A stretch of 64,000 nt of DNA from Monilinia fructicola. Taxonomy: Eukaryota > Ascomycota > Leotiomycetes > Helotiales > Sclerotiniaceae. This document shows, one piece after another, positions 34,169 through 46,828 of this stretch; position 1 is the stretch's first letter; each line of letters starts with the position of its first letter. The notes beneath the pieces were generated by a model. It ran no database searches and was not told the origin of the DNA. It was given only the letters and a program-made list of their open reading frames with translations. The stretch spans positions 3,883,501 to 3,947,500 of the forward strand of contig VICG01000001.1 of NCBI GenBank assembly GCA_008692225.1. Reading direction: 5' to 3'. Both the position numbers and the translations under genes were made by a program.

Positions 34169-35661
34169 ATTGAGAAAAATGAATAGAAAATAAAGTAACG
34201 ATTGTATAGAGTGCAATGAAGAACTCTTGGTAAGTGATGAAGAAAAAAATATATATGTATATATATATATGTATTTATAGTATGTATTAAGAGAAATAAG
34301 GGAGGAACTACAAAGAGAAAACATCAGATACTTATCCAATTGCCAAGAACGACCCATACTTTTGCCAGTCCCTGACGTCTTGCATACTTGCTTGCATATG
34401 AGGTTCTTTTTCTCGTATTTCGATGTTGTGTAAATACCGGACAGGGTTATCCGGTGCCTTCGTATTTAACGTCATCATCATTTGTTGTGTTTGTTTGTAA
34501 GATGAAGAATCTTTCTAGAAGATCGTCAATTTATGACTGTATACCCACTTGAAGTTACTATATATAGCGGAAGAACCAATTAGACAAGTTGACGGCTTAG
34601 AAGCTAGCATCTAGAAAACAGTGGGTGATCATCAAGGTTAATCTTAGAGTTGTATATCTAATAAGGAGTACAGTAGGAAGGTTGAGATGAAGAATTTATG
34701 CTTAATTTCTGTTGCGTAAGTAGGGAGGCAGTAGCTACTCGGGTAGGAGACAGAAAATGGAAGATGCAGTTTCGTTGTCGGGACTAGACGTGATTCTAGG
34801 ATCTAGGAAAGAAGAGGAAAAAGAGCATCAAATGGGCGAATCACCGACCCTCGGGTACAACTTGAGCCGTGTAAATGTTAGTAATAGATTGACTGCAATC
34901 CCGACAATCATCGAGTGGCGATGAATGAGAGAGAGCTCGAGTATCTTCGTAGGGAGACTAATATGCCAGATTCAGTTGTTATGCAATAATGCATTCATTG
35001 TCTTAACATGAGTCGACATACCCCGTACAACAACTACTAGTAACGTGAAGTGAACGATGGTAGAAATATGTTTGGGTCTAGACGAGAAACATAAATTAAG
35101 GATGTCAAAAAGGGGGTTTTCTAAACCCGGTAATATCTTCCAATATCTCTTTTATTCCGAGACTTTAAAAGAACAACTCCCCTGGCTGGCCTTCAGTTGA
35201 TCAATGCTTCTCATACTATATTTCCACAGTTCTTATTATTTGGTATGATCCTTAGGATTCCAAGACAGAAAAGTTTAGCTCATCTACAGAGTATATGTTA
35301 ATACTGTACCTAGTACCTACTGACAAACGGTACAAGGTTTCTAAGAATGGAAATCCGACAATCTTCTGGGCCCTGGTTTTTGCTGAAAGTATGATTGATG
35401 TCTCTGATCGTTGTCTCTGATCTTGTGTTCGCCCATCAAGCAATAGATTCCGGGCGACACGCTTAGTTGAACCCATTGTCTCCAACACACTGGTGAATTG
35501 ACACGTGATTGAGAAAAAGTAACTGAATCGAGGCATTTTGAACTCCAATTTTACAGGAGAGAATAAATCAGACGCCAAGCGCAATGCAAGACACCACCAA
35601 CCCATATGATACATGAATGTTCATCTCCTTTATTTTTCCCTCCTCCACCCATACCAATTGC
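34169..35661. other. 1.5-kb spacer, no gene seen
   Basis: The GH17 5' leader contains a TATATA dinucleotide tract at 34249-34280. The rest of the spacer shows no conserved coding sequence. Confidence 0.6.
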
Positions 35662-36574
35662 TCACCTCCTTATCATGAATGATGTCCAGCCTCCAGATTT
35701 CGGCTTCTCTTCTTCGCCTTCAGTCCCTATCCTATCCAGCGGTCCACCCTTTCTCTGTCTCTCCTTTTCTGCCTCAAATGCAGACTTTGCCTTATCTTGT
35801 ATTGCCAATTTTTTGTCCTCAATCGCTCTCAAAACATCACTTTCCCTCTCACCAAGATTATCATCCTCTTCACTCAGTGCCTCATATCCCAGCCTCCTTT
35901 CACTGGTCCCTACATCGTCTCCCTCTTCCTCCTTCTTCAAGCCTGAGAACAGCCATTCCTTACTCTTCTTCCACGGTCCTGATTTCTTCTTGGCCTCTTC
36001 AGCCAACTTCACCTTTTCTTCCCGTTCCCTTTCTCTGTTCAAAAACTCTATTTGTGCTTCCGTTGCAGAGCCGGATGCTGCAGCCTTCTGCGCACTCTCA
36101 AGCGCCATGGCATATTTGAACTTCTGTTCGGCAAAGAATTCGGCGCGCTTTTTGCGGTTGTATATCATCATATCTCCCAATGCATAGACTGTGACGCCAC
36201 CAGCAATAACTACCAAGAATCAATTAGTAAATGTAATTTCTCAAGAGGCCAGCTTCTCGGGAGTGGGAATCAAGATATCGGATTCCCTATCGAGATCAGA
36301 AACGGGGGCGGGGAAGCATACAAGTAAGTCCAATTAAAGTGAATGCTGTAAACCTATGCGCCTTATCTGCCCACACTCTCCCTCTCATAATCAACTTGTC
36401 AAACGTCGAAATCTGTGCATCTCTCGCTCTATCTGCCGCAGCCCTTAGCCTCTTGACTCTCTGTTGTGGTGTTTCTCCTGGGGGTCCTGGGTTTCTCGAT
36501 ACAGGCTTCGGTTTGGTGGCAGCGTGTGGGGTCGTCGATGTAAATCTCGTTGCGTCTGTTGCTGAGCGCGCCAT
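35662..36574 (-). CDS. COX14-like mitochondrial membrane protein
   Basis: Exon 1 is 36322-36574 and exon 2 is 35662-36209, with a 112-bp intron, giving 266 aa. The N-terminal region starts MARSATDATRFTSTTPHAA and includes GETPQQRVKRLRAAADRARDA. A single transmembrane segment (FTLIGLT joined to FIAGGVTVYAL) is formed across the splice and is followed by MMIYNRKKR. This N-terminal module resembles the Cox14/cytochrome-oxidase assembly family of fungi. The C-terminal 150 residues are charged coiled coil (EFLNREREREEKVKLAEEA) and much longer than yeast Cox14, so orthology is uncertain. The frame is intact. Confidence 0.6.
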
Positions 36575-37003
36575 CTTGGGTCAGATATCAGAGGATTGAA
36601 ATCGGTATTCTTGAGTCTCAGTGGTTTCGTAGTATTAAATTTGTGGTCTTGATAGAGCTTTCAATGTCGACTGATTTTTTTCGAAGTTCCAACGATCAGT
36701 GGAATTTCTTAGCGGGCGGGACATTCCGTATCCCTGCAACGCCGCAATGAGATAATGAGCCCTTTGCAATTCAACGTCTGCAACTCATGATCGACTATAA
36801 TTCATCACATTTTTCGTGAACATGCTCAACCAAGTCGATGAGTATCAAGATTGAGCAGAAGTTAACTTTGAAGTTCGAGATACAAATAATTGCAAGTGTA
36901 ATGATATAGATTTCGTGTTCATTCGCGACCTTCATCTCTCCTCTCACCATCAATTGCAAGGCCCAGGAACAGCAAACGGATACAACTTCGCCAGAACGTG
37001 AAG
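36575..37003. promoter_or_regulatory. Divergent gap between COX14-like and DUF2458 genes
   Basis: The 429-bp gap separates two divergent starts and must hold both promoters. No specific element was assigned. Confidence 0.45.
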
Positions 37004-37901
37004 ATGTCGTCCGAAAACCAAACGCCAGATTTAGCATCTGTAATGAAGATCTTGGCAGGTCTTTCTCAAGCTAAGGACCAACAGCATGCTCAACCTGCCT
37101 CACAGACAACTTCAACTCAGGCACCAGATGTCCGGTCACATGGTTCGGCAACTCAACAGCAACAATGGCCTCAGCCAGCCATGCACCACCAACCTGGCCA
37201 GTCCCAGGTCGTCAGCAATCAAAAACTTGTTGATCCAGCCACTATCATTGATTGGAGTGCTGGACTACGGTGTGTTATGAAAACGGTGGCTAAACACGAT
37301 CGTGTGCTCCAGGAGATCCGAAAGGTTGGGCACACAAATTCCTCGCAGTCTATCTTACTCTAAAGTAGCTAGGTAGGGGCAGGGAAGTTCACTTGAGCTT
37401 ACAAATACATAGATGATCAAAGTGCAACATGAGCACGAAGAGCAATGGTGGAGGGGAAGAGAAGCTCTTATTGAAAAGCAAGCGGCTAGGAAAGAAGGCC
37501 AGCGGAAATTAGAAGAGGTGTTGTAAGTGCCCCGAATTTCTCGATCAAATGGTGCTACAATCAGTTGACATCTATCTAGGAAAGCAGTGGGTGGAGCAAC
37601 ATCAAGTGGGGCATCAAATACCAGCCCCGAGGAGTTGGCAAGAGAGTTAGAGACGTTCGATATGAAAGTCTACAAAGCCCAGACTCAAATGGTCAGGGAG
37701 ATGAACGGGAAGTTGAGGAACTTAGGGGTACCATTCTTTGGGACAAAGAGTGAGTTGGTTAGAGTTTCTGGAAGGAGTGTCGCCGCCAACGGGACGGGAG
37801 CAAACGCCATGGAGGGAGGTAAAAGTGTGATTGATGAGGAAGATTTGGTGGAGCTGCAAAGAAAGATGCTTAATATCCTGGAGGACCTCTGTAACGACTG
37901 A
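37004..37901 (+). CDS. DUF2458-family protein, uncharacterised
   Basis: Exons 37004-37324, 37413-37522 and 37580-37901 give 250 aa with consistent phases. The N-terminal 75 residues are Gln/Ser-rich and probably disordered. The conserved core starts at DPATIIDWSAGLRCVMKTV and continues KHDRVLQEIRKMIKVQHEHEEQWW, a long helical region with coiled-coil potential. The C-terminal half has ETFDMKVYKAQTQM, GVPFFGT and a final helix, LVELQRKMLNILEDLC. These match the fungal DUF2458 family as I remember it; its function is not established. The ATG at 37004 is the first good start. Confidence 0.8.
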
Positions 37902-40900
37902 GCTGGGTAGTAGCAAATCATACAAGCATGTTTCTAGAGAAGCACTTTTTGTTGCACGTCTTCAGGAGGAACTCCTTCCATAGAATTTGACCGAATGGAG
38001 AAATTAAGGCTAGGGAACAAAGCAAGCGGTGTGGATTGAAGGTTAGGAGTCATATCAACGTCAATGCCAAGGTCGGAAGTATCATTTCATGCATATATTT
38101 CACCGTGACGAAAGACGACACGAAAGAAAAACGTACCCACCAATCTCATCTTTTGGGAAATCCCCGGCCCATTCCGAGCACCGCCCAAAACCATCGTATC
38201 ATTCTCATTTCCCATTCCGTCTTGCGTCTAGATTCCGGAAGCCCAAGTCCTATCTTCCGAACCCGAAGAAGATATCTCATTGGCGGAAAAAGAAATGCGC
38301 GCGCTGGATGGCTGGAAGAAGATGTTCCGTCTTCCCTTTCCGGGCGCGGATGTGGCTGCTGCGATTGCGTGACGTCCCGCTTCCAAGTCTGGAACCGAGG
38401 GCGCCTGAGGAGAGGGAGAACTTTGGCATTCCGTGCTATCTCTGCCACTCCTGGGCTCATTTTGCGCAAATTTTGCCCCTTTGGGTTTGTGCATGGTTCC
38501 AAGCAGGCATGCTATTGGAGGAACAGCCGCCAGCGCGTTATCGCCAATCTAAGCCGTGTGAGCCCTCACATGCTTTTGTTGGAAATGTGTTGGGAATAAT
38601 GGACTATATGCTACTGTATTCGTCACGCAATCAAGCCATGGTATAACATCCAATCAAGCAACATCAAGTCGAGAAACTAGGCACATTTCCCGAGGCCAAA
38701 TGTCAGCCCTTAAAGCTGTATAACACATGTCCGAATATCCAAGCGCCCAATTCTGTCTTTTCTTGTTCTTTTACTTTTTTTCCTGGCCTCAAGTTTGTGT
38801 ATCTTGCCATTTTTAACACTCCTCTACTTTGATTTGTCCTGAACTTCGTTGTTCTCACAAAAGAGTGTTTTCTCCCCCGACCTTTTTCACGCTCGCATGC
38901 CAAGCCTCTTGTTCCTTCTTTGTCTCCGCAGTCCTATCAGGGGCATTATTAATTCTTCATTGCACGCGAAGTCAGGGGAAGGGAAGGATATCAAATACGT
39001 TTCACTTGCACAGGTATCTAGTGATGATGCTAGCTCGCGCTCACTTCACACATCATTATTCTGGCACCGACTCTCGACCAGAATTGGAGGTGGCTCTCGG
39101 GAACCAGCGACAGGCTTTTGATAAGTGTTTCCACGATCCTTTCACAGTTCTGTCCCACGACTTTCTTCTTGGGCCCTTTCGTTTAGAATCCCCATTTTAA
39201 TATCGACCGTCGAAATGCCAAGCCGAAGACGCTCTTGGGGTTATAATTTCGATTCTGGGGTCTTTGGGTTTGTTCGTTCCCGACGACTATACTACATGTG
39301 CTGGCTCTGGATCTCTCTTGAATTCACTATATCTGGATAGTGTTGCTGTTGAAGCTTTCAATCCAACAGCTGATCTGATAGTCGTGCTCTGAATCCCACA
39401 ACTGATTCCGCTGGTGGCTCACCCCTTTGAGACTCACTACTTTTGGATGCTGCTGCTGCTGTTGGTGCTCGAGATCCTACTAATGACTCTCGTAGCTCTC
39501 CATGATCTCCATCACAACTCCTCCCTTCCTTTCTCCCGAACCCCGATCGACCCTAACCCGCTGGTATGCTATCTCACCACGCTCTTCCCCTCCCAAAAGA
39601 AAGAACCCCGATACCTCTCCCAACACCAACCAGCATCTCTTCCTCCCATACCCGCCCCTTTCTTCATCCTCCCGCCCCCCTCCTCGCTCACCCCCCCAGC
39701 CTCGCGCGAGATGATCTCCGTCGATTTCATGCGTAATTACAGAATGCAACTCAGCACATCAGACACAGCAGTACACGCCTAACCTCTCCACACCATCATC
39801 CCCCTACTCACCAAGCACTAGCCAGAACACCACCCACCGCGCGAAAACCTCCAATCGAGCCAGCACGGCGCGATACGATTGATTCCGACGACAAGCAACC
39901 CGACTCGACACGACACGACACGGCCTGTCCTACCTAGCATTTCCCATCCTTGAAAAAGCAACGCAGATATGTGGAGCGTGATTGGCCGCAATTCCCTCTC
40001 CTGCCAGGTAGAACGGTGTGTGCCCATTCGAGAAGAAGAAAGGAAGGAACACCCACCGTGTCGGTCGGAGATGGTGATATGGCCCGGCCGCGATACCATG
40101 CTCGGGGATATACAACGAATGGCGATGTATTTCCTCTGTTGGGATGATGAGGGATACGGATGTTCGACTGTGACCTTCTCTCCACAGTAGTACATAGTAG
40201 TTGGATTGACCATGCATCGGGTCAAGACTTTCCGAGACGAAAAGATCCTACAAATCCCCCAACTCACTTCAAGAGGCGCAGATTCTATAGCCGAATTTTT
40301 TTTGGAGTTTTGTCGCCAGAAACCTTCATAAGCGCCAATCATGTAAAAAAGATGCATTGTTCAAATGTAATCTGGTCATGGCCGCGGACAGACGTCAACT
40401 CCGCGGTGCAGCACCAAAGTCAACGTATAGAGGGTGCTTGTATATGATGTTTAACTTGGTGTAGACATACACTTTATATAAACCCCCAAATGAGAAAAAA
40501 AAACGAACTGGGAATTTGTTTGGATTCCGAAGCATCAGGTTAGATAGTCATTTACCGCTGTGAAGCTCTATATGAAAAGCTTCGAACGCTCCGTGCACAA
40601 AGTTAAACGGGAGAAAGTTGGTTTGAATACAAACCCTCGCGCAGCAGTTACTGAAAATTATTGACTCGAACATTTCAGACATATGCACGCCAGCTCCGAC
40701 TACTTTCGGTAGCTCAAAACATCATGGTTAGTGTTTTCGATGCACCCTTTCCAAATAAAATGTCAACAGTTTCCTCATGATTATACATTCAATCTACTCA
40801 AGTACTTTTTCCTAAACTGATTCCCTTTTAAGCGGGTAGGTTTGAGATTTCTCATCTGTTCGCTGTACTCCGTTTGCATACACCCACCCAGCCTCCAATC

Positions 40901-41175
40901 TAATTGGACGTACAAATGAAAAAGAAAGAAAATATGCCGTGTCTAGGCCTAGTCTTCCCACCCATTTCCCCGAATGCAAGAAAAGCCACCCTCTCTCAAA
41001 CCGTGGAACCTTTCGCCATACTCCCGCTATGGTGAATGAGGACTGAAGGAAAAGTAAGACAAAAAAAATCTACAAAAAGAAAATGGTGTCGATTCAAAAT
41101 GACAATCTGTTATTCCAATTCGCTAAAAGAATTATATGAGAAACGCCAAGGAATGCCATCAATTTAATACCTATT
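37902..41175. other. 3.3-kb spacer between convergent genes, no gene recognised
   Basis: The DUF2458 and CAF120 genes end here tail to tail, so the length is unusual. Several short open frames exist (for example 38036-38599 and 39414-39782), but they are Pro/Ser/Arg-rich without conserved motifs. CGACACGACACGACACGG is a small repeat near 39906. A TACTCCGTT near-nonamer lies near 40866. A lost gene or a long noncoding RNA is possible but not supported. Confidence 0.5.
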
Positions 41176-44100
41176 TTATCCGTAGTATCCAGAGTTCCTC
41201 TGGCCTCCTTGAGTTGGTGGATATTGAGGGAAGTATTGCTGTTGTTGAGAGTATTGTTGAGGAGTTCCTTGATATCCAGGTGAGTGTGCTAAAGTTGGTT
41301 GATATTGCCCAGGCGAGTGCGCCAAGTTTGGTGGAAACTGTCCCGGTGAGTGCCCAGGTGTTGTCCATCCCCCCGATTGAGGAAAAACGTTTGCATTTGG
41401 TCCCATCCACGAACCTCTTTTACTTGGGACTGCAAACTGCGATGGCGAAAAGTTGGTATTAGCATATTGTGACTGACGGCGACTTTTCTCTGCTTGTTGC
41501 GCCTGAAGGCGATTCTGCTCTGCTTGCTGTGCCTGAAGACGGTTCTGCTCAGCTTGTTGCTGCTGCTGCTGCTGCTGCTGTTGCTGTTGAGCAAGTTGTT
41601 GTTGACGAAGTGCAATTGCATGCTGTACCGAATGAGAGTTGATTCCTTGCTTGACATGTTGCTTCTCTTTCTCACGCGAATCAATAGCCCCAACAAGACC
41701 AGTTGATACGACGCTATCTTGATTATTGTTTTTAGCCATAGCAATCAGCGGACCACCAGTCATTTTTGCAACGTATGCTTGTTCTCGAGCAGAAAGATTT
41801 GTTTTGATGACGCCATTACCAGAAGGACCTAAAGCTCTCGCCGCACCTCTTGAGCTTGGGCGCAAGAGATCAGCTGAACTGTGGCGTGCATGCTTCTGTT
41901 GACCATATCCCTCGCTAGAGTTCAATAGATCTGCCGAGTTTTGTCGAGAATGGCGATGCTGGCCATGGCCTTCATTTGAATTCAGCAAATCTGCCGAACT
42001 ATGACGTGAATGTTGGCCAATCAATGCGCTGGACCGCTTGGAAGCTTGACCTGGTGCAGGAGAAGGTGCGGGGCGTGCTGGAGTGGGAGAAGGTGAAGGG
42101 CGTGCTGGCGTAGGAGAGCTTGCACGTAAAACATTGCCAGAAGGTTGACGCTGATGTATGTATTGTGGTGTGTTAGCAGCAGCTATGGAACGCTGCTGAA
42201 CAAATTCTTCGGGAGTCAAACCTTGTTGCCGACCAAATGTATTATTGGCAGCAGTTGCACTCATACTGGGTTGCCAAGCGAGTACATTACCACTAGGAGA
42301 TCTGTCATGACTTGGACGTTTTTCGGAATTTGTGTTGCCGAGTTGGTTCTTCTTGGGACTAGGAATCGGAGGATCTGAACCAGGTGCGCGGTTTAGGTCA
42401 AAGGTAGGGCCAAAGTCAATATCGAGCTCCTTTGACAGGGTGTTTTCATCACCGTAAAGTGGTTGCCCGACTTCAACATTGCCGATTATCTTCTTCCTAC
42501 CTGCTCGGGGCTTTTCGATGGATTTTTGCGTGCGCACAGATCGTACAGACTGTTTGGTACTGGCATAATCTGGAGTGTCGGTCGATGCAGCGTCGTCATA
42601 GATACTGCCTAAATCACTGTTATGTCTCTGCATCTGTGGAAGCTTAAAATCGTCGGCTCTAGGTAGTATCAAGTCGAAAGCGCCTTGGTCGAGAAGATGC
42701 TGGGTCAGGCTCCCAGAACTAGAAGGAGGTCGCGATGAAGTGTCGATTTGCTGGTTCTCATGTTTGGGGGGAAGTGGTTTCCTTGAAATGCTTTGGCTCG
42801 CCTGCAGACGAGAATTTTGATTTGTTGAATTATTTGGTGGGGGTATATCGTTTGAAAAAAATTGGATTGTGATTTTGAATTAAAATTTGGGTTGTTGGAC
42901 TGATAATCTTGAATTTGATAAAGGCTTTGGTCGCGGTTTGAGGGAGTAGTTGACTCTTGTTCGTTACGAGCGTTATAAATTGCTACCATGCCTTCATTAA
43001 TGATGTTTTGGTTAGCAGGCATATGGTGATTTCTGGTGACATCTGACAGTACCCCTCTACCTTGATCTTCATCCTCCTCTATTCTATCATGCTTCTGAGC
43101 ATTCATTCCTCGCCTTTCTTGACCTTGCTGATAGCTAGCTGCAGCGCCGGCCGCGCCGGTTAATTGAGATAGTGTTGCCGTAGACATGCGATTATTCGCT
43201 TTTCGTAGATCTGGTGATTGTAAAGGCTTGCTAGGAGGTTTTGCTCCGGGTGCATGCTTGAAAGCTGGTGGTGCAGCAACAGGTTCCGGACTGGTGACAG
43301 TCTGTAAATCGTGCAGTTCGCGGACCGGGGTCGCGTTGGCCGCCTGCTCATCTTCTGAACTGAGACGCTCAGGAGAGTCGGCAACATCTTGCACATGTTT
43401 CAAGCCGGAATTGTCACGTGAAGTTGGATCACCAAGAGTATGAAGGAATGGGGCAGGTGCTTGATCATAAGCCCCATCAAAGACTGGAGGACTTTGATTC
43501 TCTTGGCGGTTTGGCGGTTGGCTCTCTGATATTGACCTGTGGTGGGACATTCCTGAAGACTTTGGCTGTTGAAATGCTATGGCACCTGGGGGCGCCGAGT
43601 CAATTCGGGGGAGACCTCCAGAGTTAGCATCTCCTGACGTACCCTGACCAAACTGGATGGATGGTGATGATCTAACTGACGATGTGTCGTCGAACTGGAG
43701 GCGAGTTCGGGGATTGCCCATACTGTTGCGACTTCTTCTGCTACCGAATTGGCTATTTCTTTGGCTGTTATTCCTAAGAGTCACCATTCGCTTGGCGGTC
43801 AAATCTTTCATTCTTCTTCTCCATTCAGATTCCAGCCAATTGGCGCTGCCCTGCTCCGAAATGAGACTTGAAACATCGAGAGTTTCTAGATATCCATATC
43901 TTCGGTGTTCTGGCATTGCAAACATCAAACTCCTAGTATCATTCGTTTCTGCAATCAACCGACCAGGACGCCCATATAGACCAAACGTATCATAGACTGG
44001 AAAAAAGCCATCGGAGCATCATTTCAAATCCGCTGACAGCTGGATGTACTTCGGGCATGACGAAAGACAAATCCTTCAGAGGCCAAGGGGGGGTTTGAGT

Positions 44101-45413
44101 GAATGGTAATGGACCCCTCTACTTTGACCAAAGTGGAGGAATCTATGAGTGGTTTAGATTGAGGATAGATCGCAAAGGCAGAATAGGCATCGGTAATCGT
44201 GGCGATTGGCCTAACTTTTCTCGTCTTTTTTGAATCATAGAATTTGATGTCGCCTTTCAATATAGGTGGTCGGGAACGATCATAAGCCGACCTCTTCTTC
44301 TGTGACTGCTTGTGTATTCTTTGGAACTCCTTTTCATCTGGGGGGGTAATTACACACCAACATCGTCTCCAGGGCGTCCCAGCTCCGAATCTTACACGGG
44401 CCCAATCTGCGGTCTGAATCTTTGAGCGCTCCATGATGGGTTTAATGTTATTCAGCAATTTGCCTTTGCCAGCAATGAGCGCCCCGTATAAGCTTCTTGT
44501 AATGTTACGTGCTCATACATACAAAGACGAATACCGGCGGTCCATTGGACCAATGAGTGATGCGAATTGAAATGTAGTAAGTATCTGTTCTTACCCGCGG
44601 TCGAGACACTAAGGACGTTTTTGCAGAGGCGCTTCGGTAGGTGATCTAGTAGGAAGGGATTCAATCTGTATATACTATCAGTGGACAGAACCATGTCAAC
44701 CCAGAAGAGCTATAGCAACCATTTTGATCGAGGCATCCGTAAGATTGATAAACTTTGGCAGGACTTCTCCGTCTTGTCCCGCAGCATCTAATTCTGCCGC
44801 ATCCCAAAGGGAGAGAATGGTTCCCACAAGCTGTGCAAAACATTCCGTCCAGGTTCGATCGGCATTGGCTTTGCCATCTACATAATGTCAGATTGCTACG
44901 TGCTTCCACGGCGAAATAGAGTACACACTTATGTTTTGGTCATCCAATTTCAAAAAATATCCTTCCATATATAACTTGTTGCTGTGACTATTCAGAAATG
45001 TGAAGATTGGTTGCAGTTCTGGTAATGTATCTTGATTTACATCCATCAGTGGAGGCTGAGGGGTTACCATGGACATAGGTCTGGACGAAGCGCGTTCCCT
45101 TGTTCGGATGGGTTGAGGAGAATCGCGAGTCTCGCTGGAAGGGTGCTCTTGATGTGAGGGCATTTGGAAAGTCGACGTGGGAAACGGCTCCTTTCCGATA
45201 TCTTGAGACTTTCCTTTCTCTTGAGACTCTGGTTTCGTGTAGGATTCTGTTCGACTTCGTGCTCGACCTGAAGACAGAGGGGTTTGAGTCGGGCTACTAG
45301 AGTCTCGGTCCCTGAACTGGGACATGAACGACATAACTAGGGAAAGAGCTATTTAGTATGATCTCTGTTATAGATATGTGGCGCATTCCAAACATACCTC
45401 GATTTCGACCCAT
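41176..45413 (-). CDS. caf120: CAF120/SKG3-like PH-domain protein, five frame breaks
   Basis: The yeast relatives are a CCR4-NOT-associated factor and a bud-neck protein. Exons are 45398-45413 (MGRNR), 44929-45336, 44720-44877 and 41176-44665, with short GT-AG introns. The PH-like region carries LYMEGYFLKLDDQN, NADRTWTECFAQLVGTILSL, GKNRYLLHFNSHHSL and MYEHVTLQEAYTG. A second PH-like module has RVRFGAGTPWRRCWCVI, MPEVHPAVSGFEMM and YDTFGLYGRPGRL. The C-terminal 800 residues are low-complexity and Gln/Pro/Ser-rich, with a CAG-type Gln run at 41548-41590. Breaks lie at 44618-44622, 44482-44485, 44063-44065, 44001-44006 and 42855-42861, all in homopolymers. Correcting all five gives 1357 codons exactly (1356 aa). 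Confidence 0.8.
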
Positions 45414-46579
45414 CTTGAAGGATTTAATTTACTGCGAACGATAGCAATTTGAGAGAGAGATCAATGAAGCGGTAGGTCCGTGAAATCCGGATGAACCTTT
45501 GAGTTGTTCTAGTTAAGTTATGAACATATACAAATCTAAGGGTTTTGTGATTCCTTTGTCAGGTCGGTTGTCGATTATATAACAGAACAATGTTCTCTAT
45601 ACCCCATCACCCAGTGTGTAAATGTTCCGTAGACAAGCTGCAGGCTGCAAGCTGCAAACGGCGGATAGATAGAAATGAGTCAAGATGCAAGATGCAAGAC
45701 GCAAAAAGCCAAAATGCAAAAGAATGTGAAATTGATGTTGAAGTATTTTGTTAATATGGTTGAGGAATGAGAGGAATGAATGAATAATGTGCAAAAGAAC
45801 GAAGGTACTGTATTATTATGTATGCGAATAATCTAATTACCTAGTATGGTATGTCGGGTGTCTAGGTACCAACTGCCAATGTGCCAATGTGCCAAAATGC
45901 CAATGCAACTGTTTATTCGCTCTTGTGTATTTTCATTTTCTTGGGCCAGCGTAACCCTAAGCACCTTACTTGATTATTATAATTAAGTTGATGGCTGATC
46001 TGGGGACGTCACTTTGGTGAGACCAGGGAATGATGGAAAAGAAAGCACAGTGGCGGGATGCCGGACTACTGTCCTGTGCTGTACTGTATGTATGTATGTA
46101 TGTGGGTGGATCGATCGTACCTATTTCTCAAAAGAGAAAGGAGAGAAAGAAAAGAAATACTGGGTAGGTAATTAGGAAATATGGATTTTGAGATGTGATA
46201 CCAGTAGAGAGAGCGTGGTAGAGTAGGAGAGGAGTAGAGAGCGAGAATGGGAGGGAGGACAGGAGGTTTCTTCGGTAGGATAAATTATATAAAAAAGCTT
46301 ACAATAGGAAAGAGCCAAAGAACTTGAAGATTTAAAGTTTCCACTATTGGACAAGAGAAATGATGAGATGAGATGTAAAGTAGACATGAGTAGGGACTAG
46401 ATAGTAGGTAGGTACCTAGGTAGGTAGTTCATAGTGAATAGCTAATACTTGTGCAGTAGTTGGGTATACGGAGTAGAGTCAGTCGATAGATAAATAAATA
46501 ACCTCGGGAGGAAACACTTATATTTACATTTACAATACTACTCCGTGGTAATAAATTAATTGCTGTATTAGGTGTACTT

Positions 46580-46828
<249 letters not shown>

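Noticed and set aside
34169..34357. Upstream in-frame extension of the GH17 protein
   Set aside because: It is Tyr/Ile/Ser-rich sequence from TATATA leader repeats, and would bury the real signal peptide.
38036..38646. Two overlapping plus-strand frames of about 185 codons
   Set aside because: Both are Arg/Ser/Pro-rich, overlap each other, and show no motif or intron support.
39414..39782. 122-codon plus-strand frame with a hydrophobic start
   Set aside because: The start resembles a signal peptide but the remainder is simple Pro/Ser sequence; no further exon was found.
44001..44056. A 50-bp intron (GTACAT to TTTTTTCCAG) as explanation for the CAF120 frame change
   Set aside because: The supposed intron encodes the conserved VHPAVSGFEMMLRWLF-type block, so it must be exon.
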